Of a stretch of DNA of 64,000 bases, positions 37,601-52,600 are shown one piece after another (position 1 is the first letter of the stretch; each line of letters opens with the position of its first letter). The notes beneath the pieces are model-generated. The model made no database searches, was not told the origin of the DNA, and worked only from the letters and a program-made list of their open reading frames with translations. The position numbers and the translations under genes were made by a program. The stretch is from Heliocidaris erythrogramma (lineage: Eukaryota; Echinodermata; Echinoidea; Camarodonta; Echinometridae), in NCBI GenBank assembly GCA_025617745.1, contig CM046853.1:33364625-33428624 (forward strand), given 5' to 3'.

Positions 37601-40600
37601 CAAACAAATAAAGTCTGTACTAATTATTTGCTATATACGGCTCATTATGATTAAAATAGTATGTCAAATGAAGCATTACCTGGGAAAACCCAGTTTTAAC
37701 AATCCAATTACATATGTGAAAGGATCTATTGGCAAGATATCATTAAGGGAAAAAGACTGAGTATAGGGATGCTTAATTAACACCAGAAAAAGACCCCATA
37801 TCATCCGCTGAGAGCAAGAATGTAAACTCATATACATGTAAACCCAAAGTTTAATGCATTTTTGGCCCTCGACTATTCATTCATTCATTCATTCATTCAT
37901 TCATTCATTCATAATGGTATTTATTTTTTAAAAAAAATTATGCATCGCAACAAACGTTGAACTGTGCACAACTGAATAACAAACATCATAGAAAATGTAT
38001 TCAAAGGAATAATGTACAAGATTGGTAATTAAAAAACAACAGTGCATAATCATATAGCTTTAAAAATATTGTACGTAGAAACAAAAAACAATGATTATGA
38101 AACTATTAGAAAAGGATTAAAAATTGTTCTCAACATAGATGATAGTCTTCAAAACAAGGTGAATGTGACTGCGTTTCCTATGCCTCTTCTCCTATATGCC
38201 TGCATATAAATTCAGTTGATGGCTCAAATTGTTTTTGAAATATTGTGATAACCAGAATAAAAAGCCTACAATTACATGTTAATTGACCTCTTTGATATTT
38301 GACATTACTCCTTATAACCCAAACACTGTGGGGGGGGGGGGGGGGGGGAATAATTAAGCAGTTTACCTGTACATGCAACTTATTGAGCTATTAAATTTTA
38401 CTTGAATGAGGTGTAGGTACATGTATAAGTACATATATGGAACATTTCTATATTTAGGACTATCAAATAACAAATAAGGGAAGAAGAATCTAGTATCCAT
38501 TTTTTATTCCTCCAATCTTAATGCATAGCAAAAAAAATTCCCTGTGATATTCATATGAGGCAAATATTTTGTTAATAATGCTGAAAAGTGAAATGATTTA
38601 AATATATGATGAAAGAATTTTTTCACATTTAATGCAAATTGCATCAAATCAATCTATATGGCAAATGGGAGTCAACTGTTATCGGCAAAGGTCAAAGGTG
38701 ACCAAATTAATATGGCAAACTAATGCAAGAATACTAATTATACACATAAAAAAAAAGGAAGGTCGAAGAAGATGTACATTGAAATAATCCACAAAAATTC
38801 GACTCCAATTGCACCATTAGGTAGGGATATTAAACCTTTTCTCATGCCAAGCCTACATACGTCTGTTGTTACCTTCATAGCAGTTAAGAAAAACATTATC
38901 ATTTAAACCCAATAATTACTGTTGTTCCTAGTCATAAATCACTTTTAAAGATGTAATGTGCAAAAGCTGGCCTAGACCAACCTACAAAATCATCAAAAAA
39001 CATACATTCAACCAATACAAGAATATTGTTGATCAATGCCAACATAGGAGTAACTAAAACTTGTCAGCAATGACAAGTTGCAATAAATGTTATAAGATAT
39101 TGAAATACTTGCATCTGATTGGCTGAGAGCAAATTTGTCGGTACGAATCGCCGACACAAGACACTTGATGAAACAGGGCCTTGGTATTGAATACAGGAGT
39201 TTTTAATTGCAGCTGGGGAGCGTTTCATCAAGCGTTTGGTCAGTGACTTTTTACCGACAACTGTTATAAGCTACTGAAATCCTTGCATCTGATTGGTTGA
39301 GAGCAAATTTGTCAGTAAAAATCACCCACAAAATGCTTGATGAAACGCTCCCCTGTTACCTAATTAAAGGAAGACATGAATTGGAATACTGCAAAAGTAG
39401 AAAAGTTTTGCTCCATGAAACTTATAGCAATTGTTAATGATTGCTGCTTTGGTGGCAACAACTTCTGCAAATTACTTCCCATGTTGCCATTCAATTCAAG
39501 TCTCATAATTTCTCAAAGGAAGCTTGGGAATCTGGCTGGGCTCATCTGGTACTGTTATGGACCTGGGCCCTGTTTCATAAAACTTGTTAATAATAACAAC
39601 TGCCACACTTCTATGACAAATTTGCTCTCAGCCAATTAGATGTAAGGGTTTCAGTAGCTTCTAACAGTTATTGTAACTTGTTATTGATAACAAGTTTCAT
39701 GAAACGGGGGCCTGGTTACGTATTGCTCTGCTGTAAAATAGCGGTAACTTCCAATATTCCACTCAAAGGTAAAGGTTTATACATGTAGGCTGAAGGCAGC
39801 TATTAAATACAACTTTGATGGATACTTTCAAAAAGACCATTATGCTAGGTCTTTCTTGATAAAGCCTTCATGGTGGGCAGTTGACAAATGACATTCCCAA
39901 TGAGCTAACATCTATAAAACGTTATCAAAATTTTTTAACAATAGCTATGTTCACAAGGCGCTGTTGGAGTTTTAAACTTCAAGTTAATAGCGAAACCTCA
40001 TAGGTTTAGACAATGACCCGCTAACATTGAAACAATGGGTGCTTGAACTTTTAAACTACTAGCTGTCAGTTGTTGAAGTCAATCGTAACTACAAGCTAAG
40101 CTGGCAAAACCTCAAGAGTAATTGTGTCCACATGCCACATACATGTCACTCAGGTGAAGTCCCCCTCAGCATGTAGTTATCGCTCTAACCATAAGATCGC
40201 TTGTGGTTTAAAACTTTGCATTACTGAAATCATGAGCGCGTCTGCACAGTCCTTAACTATAAGACAACCTGGAAGTTTAAAACCATGAACTAAAAAAAGT
40301 TTCCAGACTTGTCCTGTGAACCTTGCTAATGTTTTGTATCTTACCGTTATTTTGCACCATCTACAGTGAAGGCCGGTTACACCATTATAGCTCTTTATCG
40401 ACTTCTTACACCGGTCACATTTACCTGGGCAGTTGCCTTCTACCCAGTGGTGGTTCATGATCTGTTAAAAGGACGTAAGAGGCAAATTGGTGGTTATGAG
40501 AACAAGGTGAGCTTCTACAGCAGTGGTATACTCACAAGCTGCAAGTAAACCGAGTCAGGAAGACAAAGATGAACATTAACAAGGAGGGATATGAAAAGGT

Positions 40601-43600
40601 AGAAGAGATATATTGCAAAGAAAGAGAATAGTGTATGATGGGGTGCCCTATGTCTGCGCACCTAAGATTTGACCTGAAAGTGAACAAGAATTTCTTTAAT
40701 ATTCTTCTAATACTTAATTCTATATCATTTATGATATTCTAAAGCGTAAGTGTGCAAAAAATCTCATCAAAATTAGAGCAAGAACAATGCCATTTTCACA
40801 AGAAACGGTGGCAGAGTCATTTTGACATTGAAAATACAATGGTGCCCATGTCCGCGCACTCATTTTGCACGCAGTTCAGGAGTTTTGACGTGAAAGACAA
40901 CATTTCAAGGCTTGTGAATAAAATGTCTGAAATCAGACCCTTTTCTAAATATTTTGAATCATTGTTTGCATGAATATCTATCGCGATAATAAAGAAATAT
41001 GTGTTCGTTGCGTGTTTTGTTTGATCAGAATCACGCAGTTATGCGTGTGAGTAGACAAGGGCACTATGCAGACTGGGCACTCTAGCGCCATACAGGAAAA
41101 GAAGAAAAGACAATGAACAGAGCTTCAGAAACTTTTTCTTCCAAAGGCAGCACTGGTACAATGGTTATTTGGCTTATACCTATTAAAGAGGACAACCAAA
41201 CATCCTTCTTTGACAAGCGAGATATTTTCAGTGGCATGGAGGGGGGCACATGCTCCCCCTCCCCAGATATGGCAATCATTATGTGTCAGTTTGAGAATCA
41301 AAACTGTAATTTGGAATGCCTAATATAAAAGAATGTATATTCCCATTGTATAATTCTTAATGAATTTCAGTAAGTACACCCTAACCCACATCCCTAAAAA
41401 CAAGTTGTTTTTTTTCTTCACAGAGTCAGTGTTATTCAACTTATTTCACACAATAAGATTCATCTCACATTCATATCATCACATGTACATGTATAACATC
41501 AAGAATAATCACACTGAAAGATCAACATGAATTTCACAAAGTAAAAATTAAAAAAAGACAATTTGACCAAAGTGCACATAAATCACAAAAACATATATCA
41601 CAAAAACATGAATAGGCATAGGCTAGTATACTATGCATAGATAGATAATGTGTAATAAAACTGCATGCCACACTCTTGTACAAAAAGAAAGAAGTAAAAT
41701 CCTAGCAACAATCGCAACAATTCTGATCCAATTATCATTAGATGGGAAGAGTAAACTCCATTGTTAAATTGACGAGAACTGTGAAGCAGCTAGCAGTGCT
41801 TCATGAACTCAACGTGAACCACGGATCATTGATTTCTTCCTCTTGAATTTATTTATTTATCTATTTATTTATTTTAATTTATTTCTGCATGGTACATGGC
41901 ATTACATAGTATGATCATTATGACAAAAATGAGAATAAGTATAAGTATATCCCTGATCTTCCCCTCTAATAAGTCTTAAAATAGGGCTTGTTACCTTATG
42001 AAAATACAACTAGTAACTACCCAAAAAAAAGAGAGAGAAAAAAGAAACAATTTGGAAACAATTATCAAATAGATACCAAATAGATACTGTCATGGTATAT
42101 ATCCTGTCAACATTTATTGCTCATTGGCTTTGTCTCCTATAAACAAAGCTCTGAATTGTGAAAGTAAAAAAAAAAATCTTTTGTCTCATATATGAATCGT
42201 ATTCCAAGGAAATTGTGAGGGAAATTCCAGATTGGAAAATAAAAATCATAAAATGAGACTTCCTTTCCTTTTTTAATATGGAGTTGTATGTGGACGAGAG
42301 GGAGCCCTTTTTACTGAACTGCTTGTATTTATAGCCTTATCTACTAGTAGTATATATCCTAGTAGTATATATCAACTTATATCAATAGTAGTACATGTAG
42401 CAATGCACAGCGCACATTGACTTGAGATCTAATACGGTATAGGTATTGAAGAGTGCACTGGGAATATTTAACCTCTGAAATTTTAGTGCCTATAAACTAA
42501 CTTTCCATATTTATTTTGGTTCTAACCGAGGCTTTTGCACTAGATGGACACATACCAACTCTATCAATAGGCTCTCTTAAACCAACTGGATAAAAATAGA
42601 TTTTGGTATAACACTAATACATATATCGTCCATATACACTCCATCCTTCAAGCTACGTGTATCTCGGGCTAAATATCTGACAAGCTATGCACCTTAAATA
42701 AATATGAAGGTATTTGCATAGGAAATAATTTCATGTACGGTAATTGCAGCATGCTCATAATATGATACAATTTCATGCAATTTCTCTGAAGAAGAATTTT
42801 AAAATTTGAACATGTACTAGTTTATGAATTGCTCTTTAAATCAAATGACTCTTGAGAAAAAGTTGGAAGTTAATAGCCTACACAGATAGAAGCAATGACT
42901 TTTCAAAACAGTGCCAAGTTGAAGGGGAGAATCAGCTTTTATGTCTTAGATAATTATACTTTAACCCATAGACTATGCGAACCGGGTGGCTCGTGTATTA
43001 AGCCTATGAGAGTTAAAGAATTCAGTGGTCAACGGTTTACAGGATCATACTTTTACTATAAAATATATCTCTTATTGCCTGTGGGCATTTTGTTCACTAT
43101 TTTCCAATCAAACTTTGCAGCTTTCACTGCTACATCATCCCCTGAGAGCTGGAAGGGTGTTAGGCCATATCATTTAACATAGTCTTAATGCCATTCTATC
43201 TCTTAGTAGATGATATATATGCCCTTTTATCTCGTAATCACAATATTTTTTTAGTAAGAGGGTAAGAAGGATGACCTATGTATAATCACATGCACATGTG
43301 CTTGGATCAGCACTACACAGATTATCAACATTGACATTTATACCAAGCATGCACACACAGATATACTGTAACATGAATACAAATTTAAAAGAATGAAAAC
43401 ACTGAATATATAAATAACAGACATTCACAGAAGTTACTGATAACAAATGTATATGCATAAAACCCAATATATATCTTCTTCTCTTACCTGCTCTTATATG
43501 TTACCATAAGACACAACAACAATAAAATGATCTGATCTCAAACAAAAATATTACAATTATTGAGGTTCATGATCACATGCAACTTTTCATCGTTTTATAT

Positions 43601-46600
43601 GCTGCCATGCCAGGTAAATTATCCTCTGACAATTTATCATTTGATAGAGAGCACGTTCTTCTATTTGACACTCTCATTTGAAAAAGATTTACTCTATAAC
43701 ACGATACTTGAAGAAGAACATCACTATCAAAGAAACACAACTTTACTAGATGATCATTAAGGAGACGTGCAAGCAAATCTAGAGCATACATGTATGTGAA
43801 CGGATCTATTGCTTTATGACTATGGATACCCGTACAAAAAAAACACAACTGAATCCACACAGACCTCACAAACAAGGAGATATCTCAAAACTTGGACCTA
43901 CCGGAACTTCGCCCCAAACCTCCGCATCCTTGCGTGACAGATTTTTGGGTTGCTATATTAGAGTATGAGAAGCAGAGCAGTGGTGAGGAGTGGTCGGGGA
44001 AGGAAAAAAGGAATGAAAGGAGAAAAGAGGAATGAAAGGAGAAAAGACAGAGGGATGGGAAACAAAAAGAGATGATTTGTGCATGAAAAGATCAACTACC
44101 GAAATGACTGACATCTAGCTAGGCAACAAAGCTAGATTTCTAAAGTTCCACTGCACACTTAACCATTGGTCTGCGATCCGATTTTGGAAGAAAATGTAAT
44201 TTAGCATTTGATATAAACATTTGAACACATAAAATATTTATGATCGAGGTTCTGAATAGTCATATGGATAGTAAAAATTGAAAATACGGCCTATTGCCAG
44301 CTTTCTAGTCGGAAGAAAGGCGGAATCAGCTCTGAGTTGTAGTGACATCATAGCAGTCCTACCGTTGTCTACGATTTGAAACTGATTTGGCCCTTATTTC
44401 GGTTACAAGGCTGGCAGCGCACCCAAACCCTATGTTTATTATTCATATTGTTCAGAACGTGAATCAGGTAGATTACATTTGTTAGAATGCCCATATTTAA
44501 TGCTATAGCGATTTATTTCCAAAAGTTGATTGAATAGTGTGCGGTGGGCTTAAGGCTGTCTTCTGAAATATCCCCCCCCCCAAGGGATTTACTACTCAGT
44601 TCATAAAATCTAGACAAAATGTTATACATCATTTTTTCCAGCTGCTGATTGTTCACTTTTTACTTCTTGCACTATATAGAATATTTTTTAGAGTTTTGGA
44701 TGTCAGAAGTATTTCTTGGTTTCTCTTGCATTACTATTCTACACAATTTTTCAGATTAAGCTAATCAAAACTGATTGTGCCTAAAATGTTCTAGTACAGA
44801 GATATAACTTTTTTATCACAAAAAAACAGATACTTTCGAAAAAATGAGAGAATCAATATAGTTTGAAAATACAAATCTTCAAAGCATACAGTTAATATGT
44901 CAACTCCTTTTTCTTAAAATATTGCAAATCGTGGCAAAATCTTTGGAAAGAAGACAAAAGCACTTAACCTGTAAATTGCCATTTGATCATCACTTATGTA
45001 ATACAAAACCATAAGGATGCATTCTCTCAAAATTAGTTTTTTTGTTCTAAAATAAAATGAATTTGTTTTATGAAATAACGAAACTTTCCCTTTCTTTCTC
45101 ATCACAATGCGAAAAAAGGGCATTTATTATCTGTTCAAAATCACATTATTAACAATTAAAAAAAAAAAATTATGTGCGGCATAAATGATATCAAGCAAGA
45201 GGTTAAAAGCACAGATTATACACAAGTATGATGATAAAGACATTTGTTATAATGATGGCTAGATTTGTGTATCATAAGCTGGATATTAAAAGGGCGCCAG
45301 TGATTAATTCGAATAAAACAATATAAATAAGCTATTAAACATCCTTCTGCTTCTGAACCGATGCATATAAATGTGTGTGTGAAAGGATGTTAGTACCCAA
45401 CTGGGCTTTGTTGAAAAGAAGATAGAGATAAACATATAATATGAGTTCAGATATTATTTTTGTTTTGTTTCGTAAGATGAAAATATGATATGGCACACTA
45501 AAGCCTCGTTCATAAATGATACTGTTAATCCCCGCAAAAAAAAAACTGCAGTGAAAAAAGTAAAATGAATAGCAAGTGAAGAAAACAAAAAGTAGGGGCA
45601 CAAAACAAGGCTCTTTGATAGCATACATTCTTATCCAGGGACATTGCTAGAACATTTTAAGTACGGGGGTTTCGGACCAAATTTGGTAGGTAAATCAGAT
45701 TTTCAAATTTGCTTATAGATGATCACATTTTTTCCCAATGTGCCCCCAAAAGGTCATCAATTTTGAGATTTGCTGACATAAAGCCTATGAAAATATTGCC
45801 AAAATATGGGGGGGGGGGGGAGGCGAGGTGAAGCACACCCACATCCCTTCTAGCAATGCTCCTGGGGGCATTTCATCAAGTGTCTTGTCAGTGATTTCCG
45901 ACTTTTATTTTTGCTGCAGCAGTTTTTTGAGGCAGTTTACTGTGTCAATTGTGAACGAGGCTATAAGATTCAGACGCGACATAAAACCAAGCATGCAGGT
46001 TAAGACAACAGAACGGATCACCATGTTAGGAACACAAATAATAATGGGTTAATTACCATGCAATCGTGTGCAATAACGATACGTGGAGATGATGGCGGAA
46101 ATCCATAACATGGAGACGGATGGGTGGGACTGTGATATAACAGCAGTAGGGTGCGTGTGTATATAAAAATTAAAAAATATAGTCATAAACAAAATAAACA
46201 AATAAATAAATGACAAGGGCAAAAAATATGTGCATTTATAGTCAAAGCATAAAAAGTAAGAACAAAGTGATGTGTCGACAAGGGACTTTGATTTAAAAAA
46301 AAAAAGAGACTGTACACTCTGAATCACTTTGAGATAGTCATAATGCCGTGTTGCGCTTTAATACAAAATAGCAAAAAATAAAAAAATGTTTACTGCAATA
46401 CCTTTATGAATTCATACGTACGTCTTTATTCTCATGCATTTGCTTTAAATTCTCATGCTTAATACCCATTCAGCATTTACAAAAAATATTAAAAATTATA
46501 AAATTATCTTTGTACTTCTTTCTCTTGTTTTATAAAGCATTTGTATTAATTAACCAGAGAAAAGGTTATTTGTTAGTGCACCATAAGAAATTCCCAAGAA

Positions 46601-49600
46601 ACTTAGGTTTTCCACTTGTACACTCCTATGATTAGCTATGGCATAAAGTTTAAAAGCAGCATAGTCGACTGGATTAGGTTTGCTCCCTATATCATACCTG
46701 TAAATCCCAACTTCCTATCAATGCAATCATAAAATTGTATTTATTCATGTCTAGACTAATTATCATTATTATGATTTTTTTTTTCTGGCAGGGGGAGGGG
46801 GGGGGGGGGAAGGGAGGATATCATCAGGATGAAATATTGTGGATGCCCTTATAATTTGATTTGAACATTTTATCTATATTATATCTAAAGGTCTTCATTC
46901 CTCATAATCTGATCTTACGACTTGGTTCATTTATTCTCCTAAGTAAAATTTATACCTAGCAAAATTCACAATTCTTTTTATTTTTATTTTAACTAACCCT
47001 GTCCCAATCTCTCTTGTAATGATGATTATTAATAGTGATATGATTACATAATTATGGTATTTGTTACCAGTGGCGGATCCAGGATTTTTGGAGGAAGGGA
47101 AGGGGCACAATATTCTGAAAATTTCTGACAAGCAAAAAAAACCACAAAAACCCCCCCAAAAAACAAAAAGGGTCAGAGTGTTTTTATGTGTCTTTTTTTT
47201 TTGCCAGGGGAGGGGGGGGCCCCCTGGAGCCGCCCCTGTTTATTAAAGCCAGATACATTATGGAACGCTGATTTATTCGCGATGATGTTAGTAAGGATCT
47301 AAACAAAACATCTACCTCCTCAATCAGCATGCTGCCACGATACTGTTTTTTTTTTGGGGGGGGGGGGGTGGAGGAAAGAAAGAGTGCACACAAGAAAACA
47401 AAGGTCATAAGAGTGCATTGGTATCGATTTTCTGCATTTAAAACAGTCAATGATGGGTTACCTGAAGTCTAAGCCTCATTTGAACTGTTCAACCGGTATT
47501 AAATTCATAATTTGTGCATTTAAATTATAAGTAAATAAATAAAAATATGTGAGATAAAGGAATTTATGGCAAATGTGGGAAAATGGGATAAGCCATCCAC
47601 CTTTTATTATAGGGATCAAGGAAGGGATCATGAGAGAGAGGAATGAAGTAAAAAGTTGGGTTGAAGGAGAAAGAAAGAGTCAGAGAGAGTGTGAGAGAGA
47701 GAGAGAGGGGGGGGGGGGAGATGGACAGCATTTGGGGGTTCTTATCTTTTACTTTTAATCCAGTTTGGTCATGTTGTACATTCAATAAAAATACAAACAC
47801 AAAATTGTATCATTTTCAATTCTGTTTTATGTTGGAAATCTCTGCCATGGTCCAGATATGTGTTGTTCTCTGAGATCCGAATCTAAATCGGTCAGGTTGA
47901 AATGTTACTCCAGACATACGGGGGATAAAAACTGTGACTGCACACAAATGAAAGAAGGAAGAACATGCATAACTAACTAACTCTTTTAATAATAAAGAGG
48001 TGCGTGCATTGTGCTTTTTATATTTTGGCATCATGCTGTCACTTCTTAACATGTGAAATATAGTTTAAACTTAAACACGTAAATCAGATTTTATTACTAT
48101 GTATTGAGTGCATATTTAGGGCTTACTATTATGAAAGCCAGCAAAGATTTTCGTCACTCTTAAATTTGAAAATTTTATAATTCAAGCTGCATTTATTTGG
48201 ACAAAAGAATACATGTACTTTTCACATGCTTTCAAATATTTCAGCATTTTTTGTTTTGATCAAAGAAAATGTAGTTTCGATTTCAAGATATCATCACCTT
48301 TTGAAGTAAAAGTATCTGATTCTAGAACTGACAAAAAACATCATGTGATTATGTGTGGATTACAAACATCATTAACATTTAAATTAAGGATAATTTCATA
48401 CTACCATTGAACATCACAACATATCAATATACCCCAAATACATTGAAAAACAACTGAAGAGCACTCTCAAGGAACGTGATTTTCAGATCCTTGTTGCTTG
48501 ACAGTATTTTACGTGAAATAAATCTAAATTCTGCTTTACTATTCAAAGTGAAGAATTTAAAAAAAATGACAAGTGAAGGTTGGTTCTATGTCAAATCACA
48601 TCAAATAAAACAGAAATATATATAAATATATATCATAAGATTCATATACATTTTTATAATTAACTGCATACGATGCTCCATCTCTCAGTTCAGTCCGGAA
48701 TTCATCCTATATATTTGTTATACATCTACTTCACAAGCGGTATTTTCATCCAAAACCATTCAGTCCAAAAAGTTATATATGTCTCATGAAATAAGGATTT
48801 AAATGACAGTAGCGAATATGGCATTAAGTCCGTGAAGTATAATTGGAAACTGCTCATCGGAACTCAAAATCCTGCAGAAGTTTCACAATTCAATTCTTGG
48901 TCACTGGATGCATTGACTGTACAAGATGAGCACACGGTGACTATAAATACCCCCTTTCACAAACCCGTAAAAAATGAACCTAGTGAGCATGTACGGGGTA
49001 TTAGACATACAATGTACACGTCTGTGAAATACAGGGTTTTGATGCAGGGGGGGGGGGGACAGGGGGGACAGAGGGTGATGTCATACATTTGAATACATAA
49101 CGTCAACCAATTTTTTGCCCTTTGTCTCATTCAACATGTAAAATATAGAGAAGAAAAAACATAACAAGCACACCCATTTCAATTCATGCTTTAAATTGTT
49201 TTACAAGCCAACACACACACAAAAATTCTTGCTACCAGGTTTTCTTCCATGCTCATGACTTCTTTGGTCTCTTTTCAAAGGATGCAGGTACAGATTTATA
49301 TTTTTTTAGACATTAAATTGTAACATGTGACAATTCGTAACCAACTTTTGTCGTTTCAAAACACCTAGATATGCAAGGTATGCAACAACTGAGATTTAAA
49401 TATGGCTGAAAAACCGGATAGTAACATTACTCTGTATACAGTTCAGTGACACGTTCTCCTATTTTCTCTAGAAAACAGTTAATTTCAGGACAATAACCCT
49501 GCTTGGAGCAAGACTATCCAATGTCTAAGAGGTTATTCAATGTGTTATTACAGTGAAACCTGTCTATAAAGACCACTCAAGAGAGACAAGAAAAGCAGTC

Positions 49601-52600
49601 TTTATGAGCAGGTGGTCTTTATGGACAGGGTCCTTTTATACACATTTCAATGAGAAACACTTTTTTTTAAAGGGAAACAAAAATTGTGGTCTTTATAGAC
49701 AGGTGGTCTTTCTATACAGGTGGTTGCTAAAACAGGTTTGACTGTATTATTATTCAATGTGTGTGTGAACACACTCCAGTAATACATTGATGTGAATTAT
49801 CTAGTGAACAAAGACAAGGTACATGTACAATATACCTTGAATATAATCTGTGCATGCAAAAAGATAAAACACATCATGCACTGGTAAGATTACATAGTTG
49901 AAAAACAATACACAAGGAAAAAAAAAAAGAAGTGATTCCTCAGAATAAATATTTCAGCTGAATAAGACATCATCATTGAAGTACAACAGTACAATAGTAT
50001 GAAATACATATAATTATATCACAGTTGGGTAAAAAAGTGTATATATGAATGTATGAATGTTATTGCACATAACTAAGTGAAATTTATCAATACTTCACCT
50101 TAACGATGAACTGATATGAGCTCATTTTTTAATTTCATGTTATTTTAAATGAGAGATCCGCAAATTTGATCTTATATCTATGTTTTTTCCCTACTCTATG
50201 TCAAATGTACAGAAACACAGGTTTTCGTTTGATAGGATAGTGCAATCTGTTCAACCCAGTAATGATTATTTCTCATTTTTTGCACTTAGATCAGCCCCAA
50301 CCCCCCTCAAAAAATACCCCCCAAAACCACCAAATGTTTTCTTCTAGATGAATTATTTTTTTAATATAATGATTGAGGTCTTTACTTGTCGAAGGATACC
50401 AATCACAGAATAACATAATTAGCATCTTGTCCGAACACTCGAAAGCCGTCTTCAAAAACTATACAAGACTTTCATAGTGTCAAAATACACAGAGCATAAT
50501 GGGAAAAATAATTTAGTTTTAAGCCCCGAAAGGAATTTAATTCAGAGTGAACCTCCATGCGTGCTAAATACTGCGTGTGTGCATTGACAAAACTACTCGT
50601 ATAGAAGTCATCTTTCTCCTTTCTTTTAGAGTGCAAATTTGGTATCTAAACAAGTAATATTCCTTAGTAAAAGTAATCTATTAGGTTATATTTTGAATAT
50701 AGGATGCCAACGTGGAAGCTTAAACATACAGAGCAAACAAATATCTGGAGCTTGGTCCCTTTTCATTTTTCCATTTCATATGTTACACCTTCATATCTAA
50801 ATGTTTCCTTGACTACCTGAACCTCTAGGGATATACTCACGTTTGTCGTTCGTTTTGACTTCACGTATGTACTAATGCAACAGGCTGGGGCACGCTGTAC
50901 GCATCGTTCATGAACCGTGTACTTGCAGACTGTGATAGCAACAAAAAACACGGTAGTACACACATAAATATGAAATGATTTCCTTTCATAATGGATTATT
51001 TCCTTGAGAGGTGTTCATGCAGTTTTTCTTTGTTTAATTGTTTAATTCCTTCTAATGATGCATGATTATAATTTACACATAAAGGCCTACCAGCTAAGGA
51101 TCAAGCTTAGGCGCATACATGTAACTCCCCCCCCCCCCCCCCCCCTCTTACACCCCCATTTATCAGCCTCCAACTGTACTATTATCAAAAAAGTGAATCA
51201 CATTTCAAATTGTAGGAAATATTTGTCTGTCAGGAGGTTACATTTCGGGTAAGAGCAAGGAAAAAAACACCAAAAACAAACCTCTGAAAAATTCCCCCAA
51301 TTTCTTTCCCCTCCAAAGGCACAGGATTCCACCCCACAGACATAATGATACCCCATAACCACCCCCCCCCTGTAAATGAATGATATGCCCTGATGGTATA
51401 ATAGCTACATATATCATTAATTTTGCAGACATATCCATATCAGGGGATGCTCAAGGCACATAAAATCTACTATTGTTACTCTGGCTTTAGCCTAGCTGCC
51501 CTAAGGGGCTGAAAGCATTTAAGGAATAACTTTCTACCACGTACCAATCTCCCTGGGTGGAGAATGGCAAATGCAGATTAATGTCTCACCAAAGGACAAG
51601 AGTGCCGTGGCTGGGACTTGAACTGTGAACAATGCGATCCAACAGTCCAGTGATGTATCCACTAGACCACAACACCTCGACATAAGGTCGTAAGTACTTA
51701 CATGTACACGATAGACCTTAGTGGTATAAGGTCGTATGTACTTACATGTACACGATAGACCTTAGTGGTATAAGGTCGTATGTACTTACATGTACACAAT
51801 AGACCTTAGTGGTATGAAGTCATAAGTACTTGCATGTCCAAGAGAGACCTTAGTGGTATGAAGTCGTAAGTACTTACATGTACACGATAGACCTTGTTTT
51901 CCGAATCCTACCAGGAGGTTGAGGCAAAGATTACAATAGGCTGGTTTATTGTAGTGTTTTAACCTCCATACATGACTGCCATCGTCTTTCACATTCTGTA
52001 CAAATGAAGAAAGAAAAATGTCAAAGATGATATAAGATGTTTAAGTAGAAGATCCAATATCAAGCAATGTCAGTAAATGACAAATTGTCTAAGAAAACAT
52101 CCTGTTAAAGATACTGTGAAATTAGCTCGGGAAAGTGCTTCGAAAGCGATTAGTATGCAATGTCGATAGTGTAGTGTAGGCTAACAGGCCCTAAACTAAA
52201 TCTTGTGCAAATGTTATCCATCGATCTGCTCTGACAGCTTGAGATTGTTGCAGGACTATTCTTGTTTTGAAATCCTCTCACAGTTGTTATGTCCATACAT
52301 ATAGGCTCTTGCTTTCCAAAACCAAAATTTACACAATTTTACACAATATACCAAACAACTTTTTTTTGTTACACAATATACCCAAATATAGAGACACTCA
52401 CTGATTATTCAACTTCAGAGTTACATGTACAAGATCAACATTTTCTATTTTGCTGGAATCATCACTAGGGATCTATTACCTGGTTAAATGAGGATATAAA
52501 CATATTTTTCCAGAAATCCTTCAAGAGTGCCTAACTTTAAAGTGATTTGGTAACTTAGTAGAGGCTTGAAAAAATCTGAGCTACCTGGCCTTACATGCTA

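Larger units (their letters stand above)
37052..40344 (-). other. Intron 8
   Basis: Cluster of family A and B foldback repeats (37383-37570, 39080-39182, 39213-39354, 39564-39714), (ATTC)n and a poly(G) run. Confidence 0.9.
40462..50840 (-). other. Intron 7, 10.4 kb
   Basis: Contains MITEs at 42961, 44150, 47068 and 49548, a family A fragment at about 45862-45905 and G-rich and GA tracts (45809, 46797, 47357, 47636, 49048). No gene seen on either strand. Confidence 0.9.

Noticed and set aside
51613-51681. Functional tRNA gene
   Set aside because: A and B boxes are present, but the cloverleaf is not complete and an unrelated tail follows, as in a SINE.
51682-51895. CRISPR-like regular repeats
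   Set aside because: Units are contiguous 44-bp direct repeats without unique spacers, in a eukaryotic intron.
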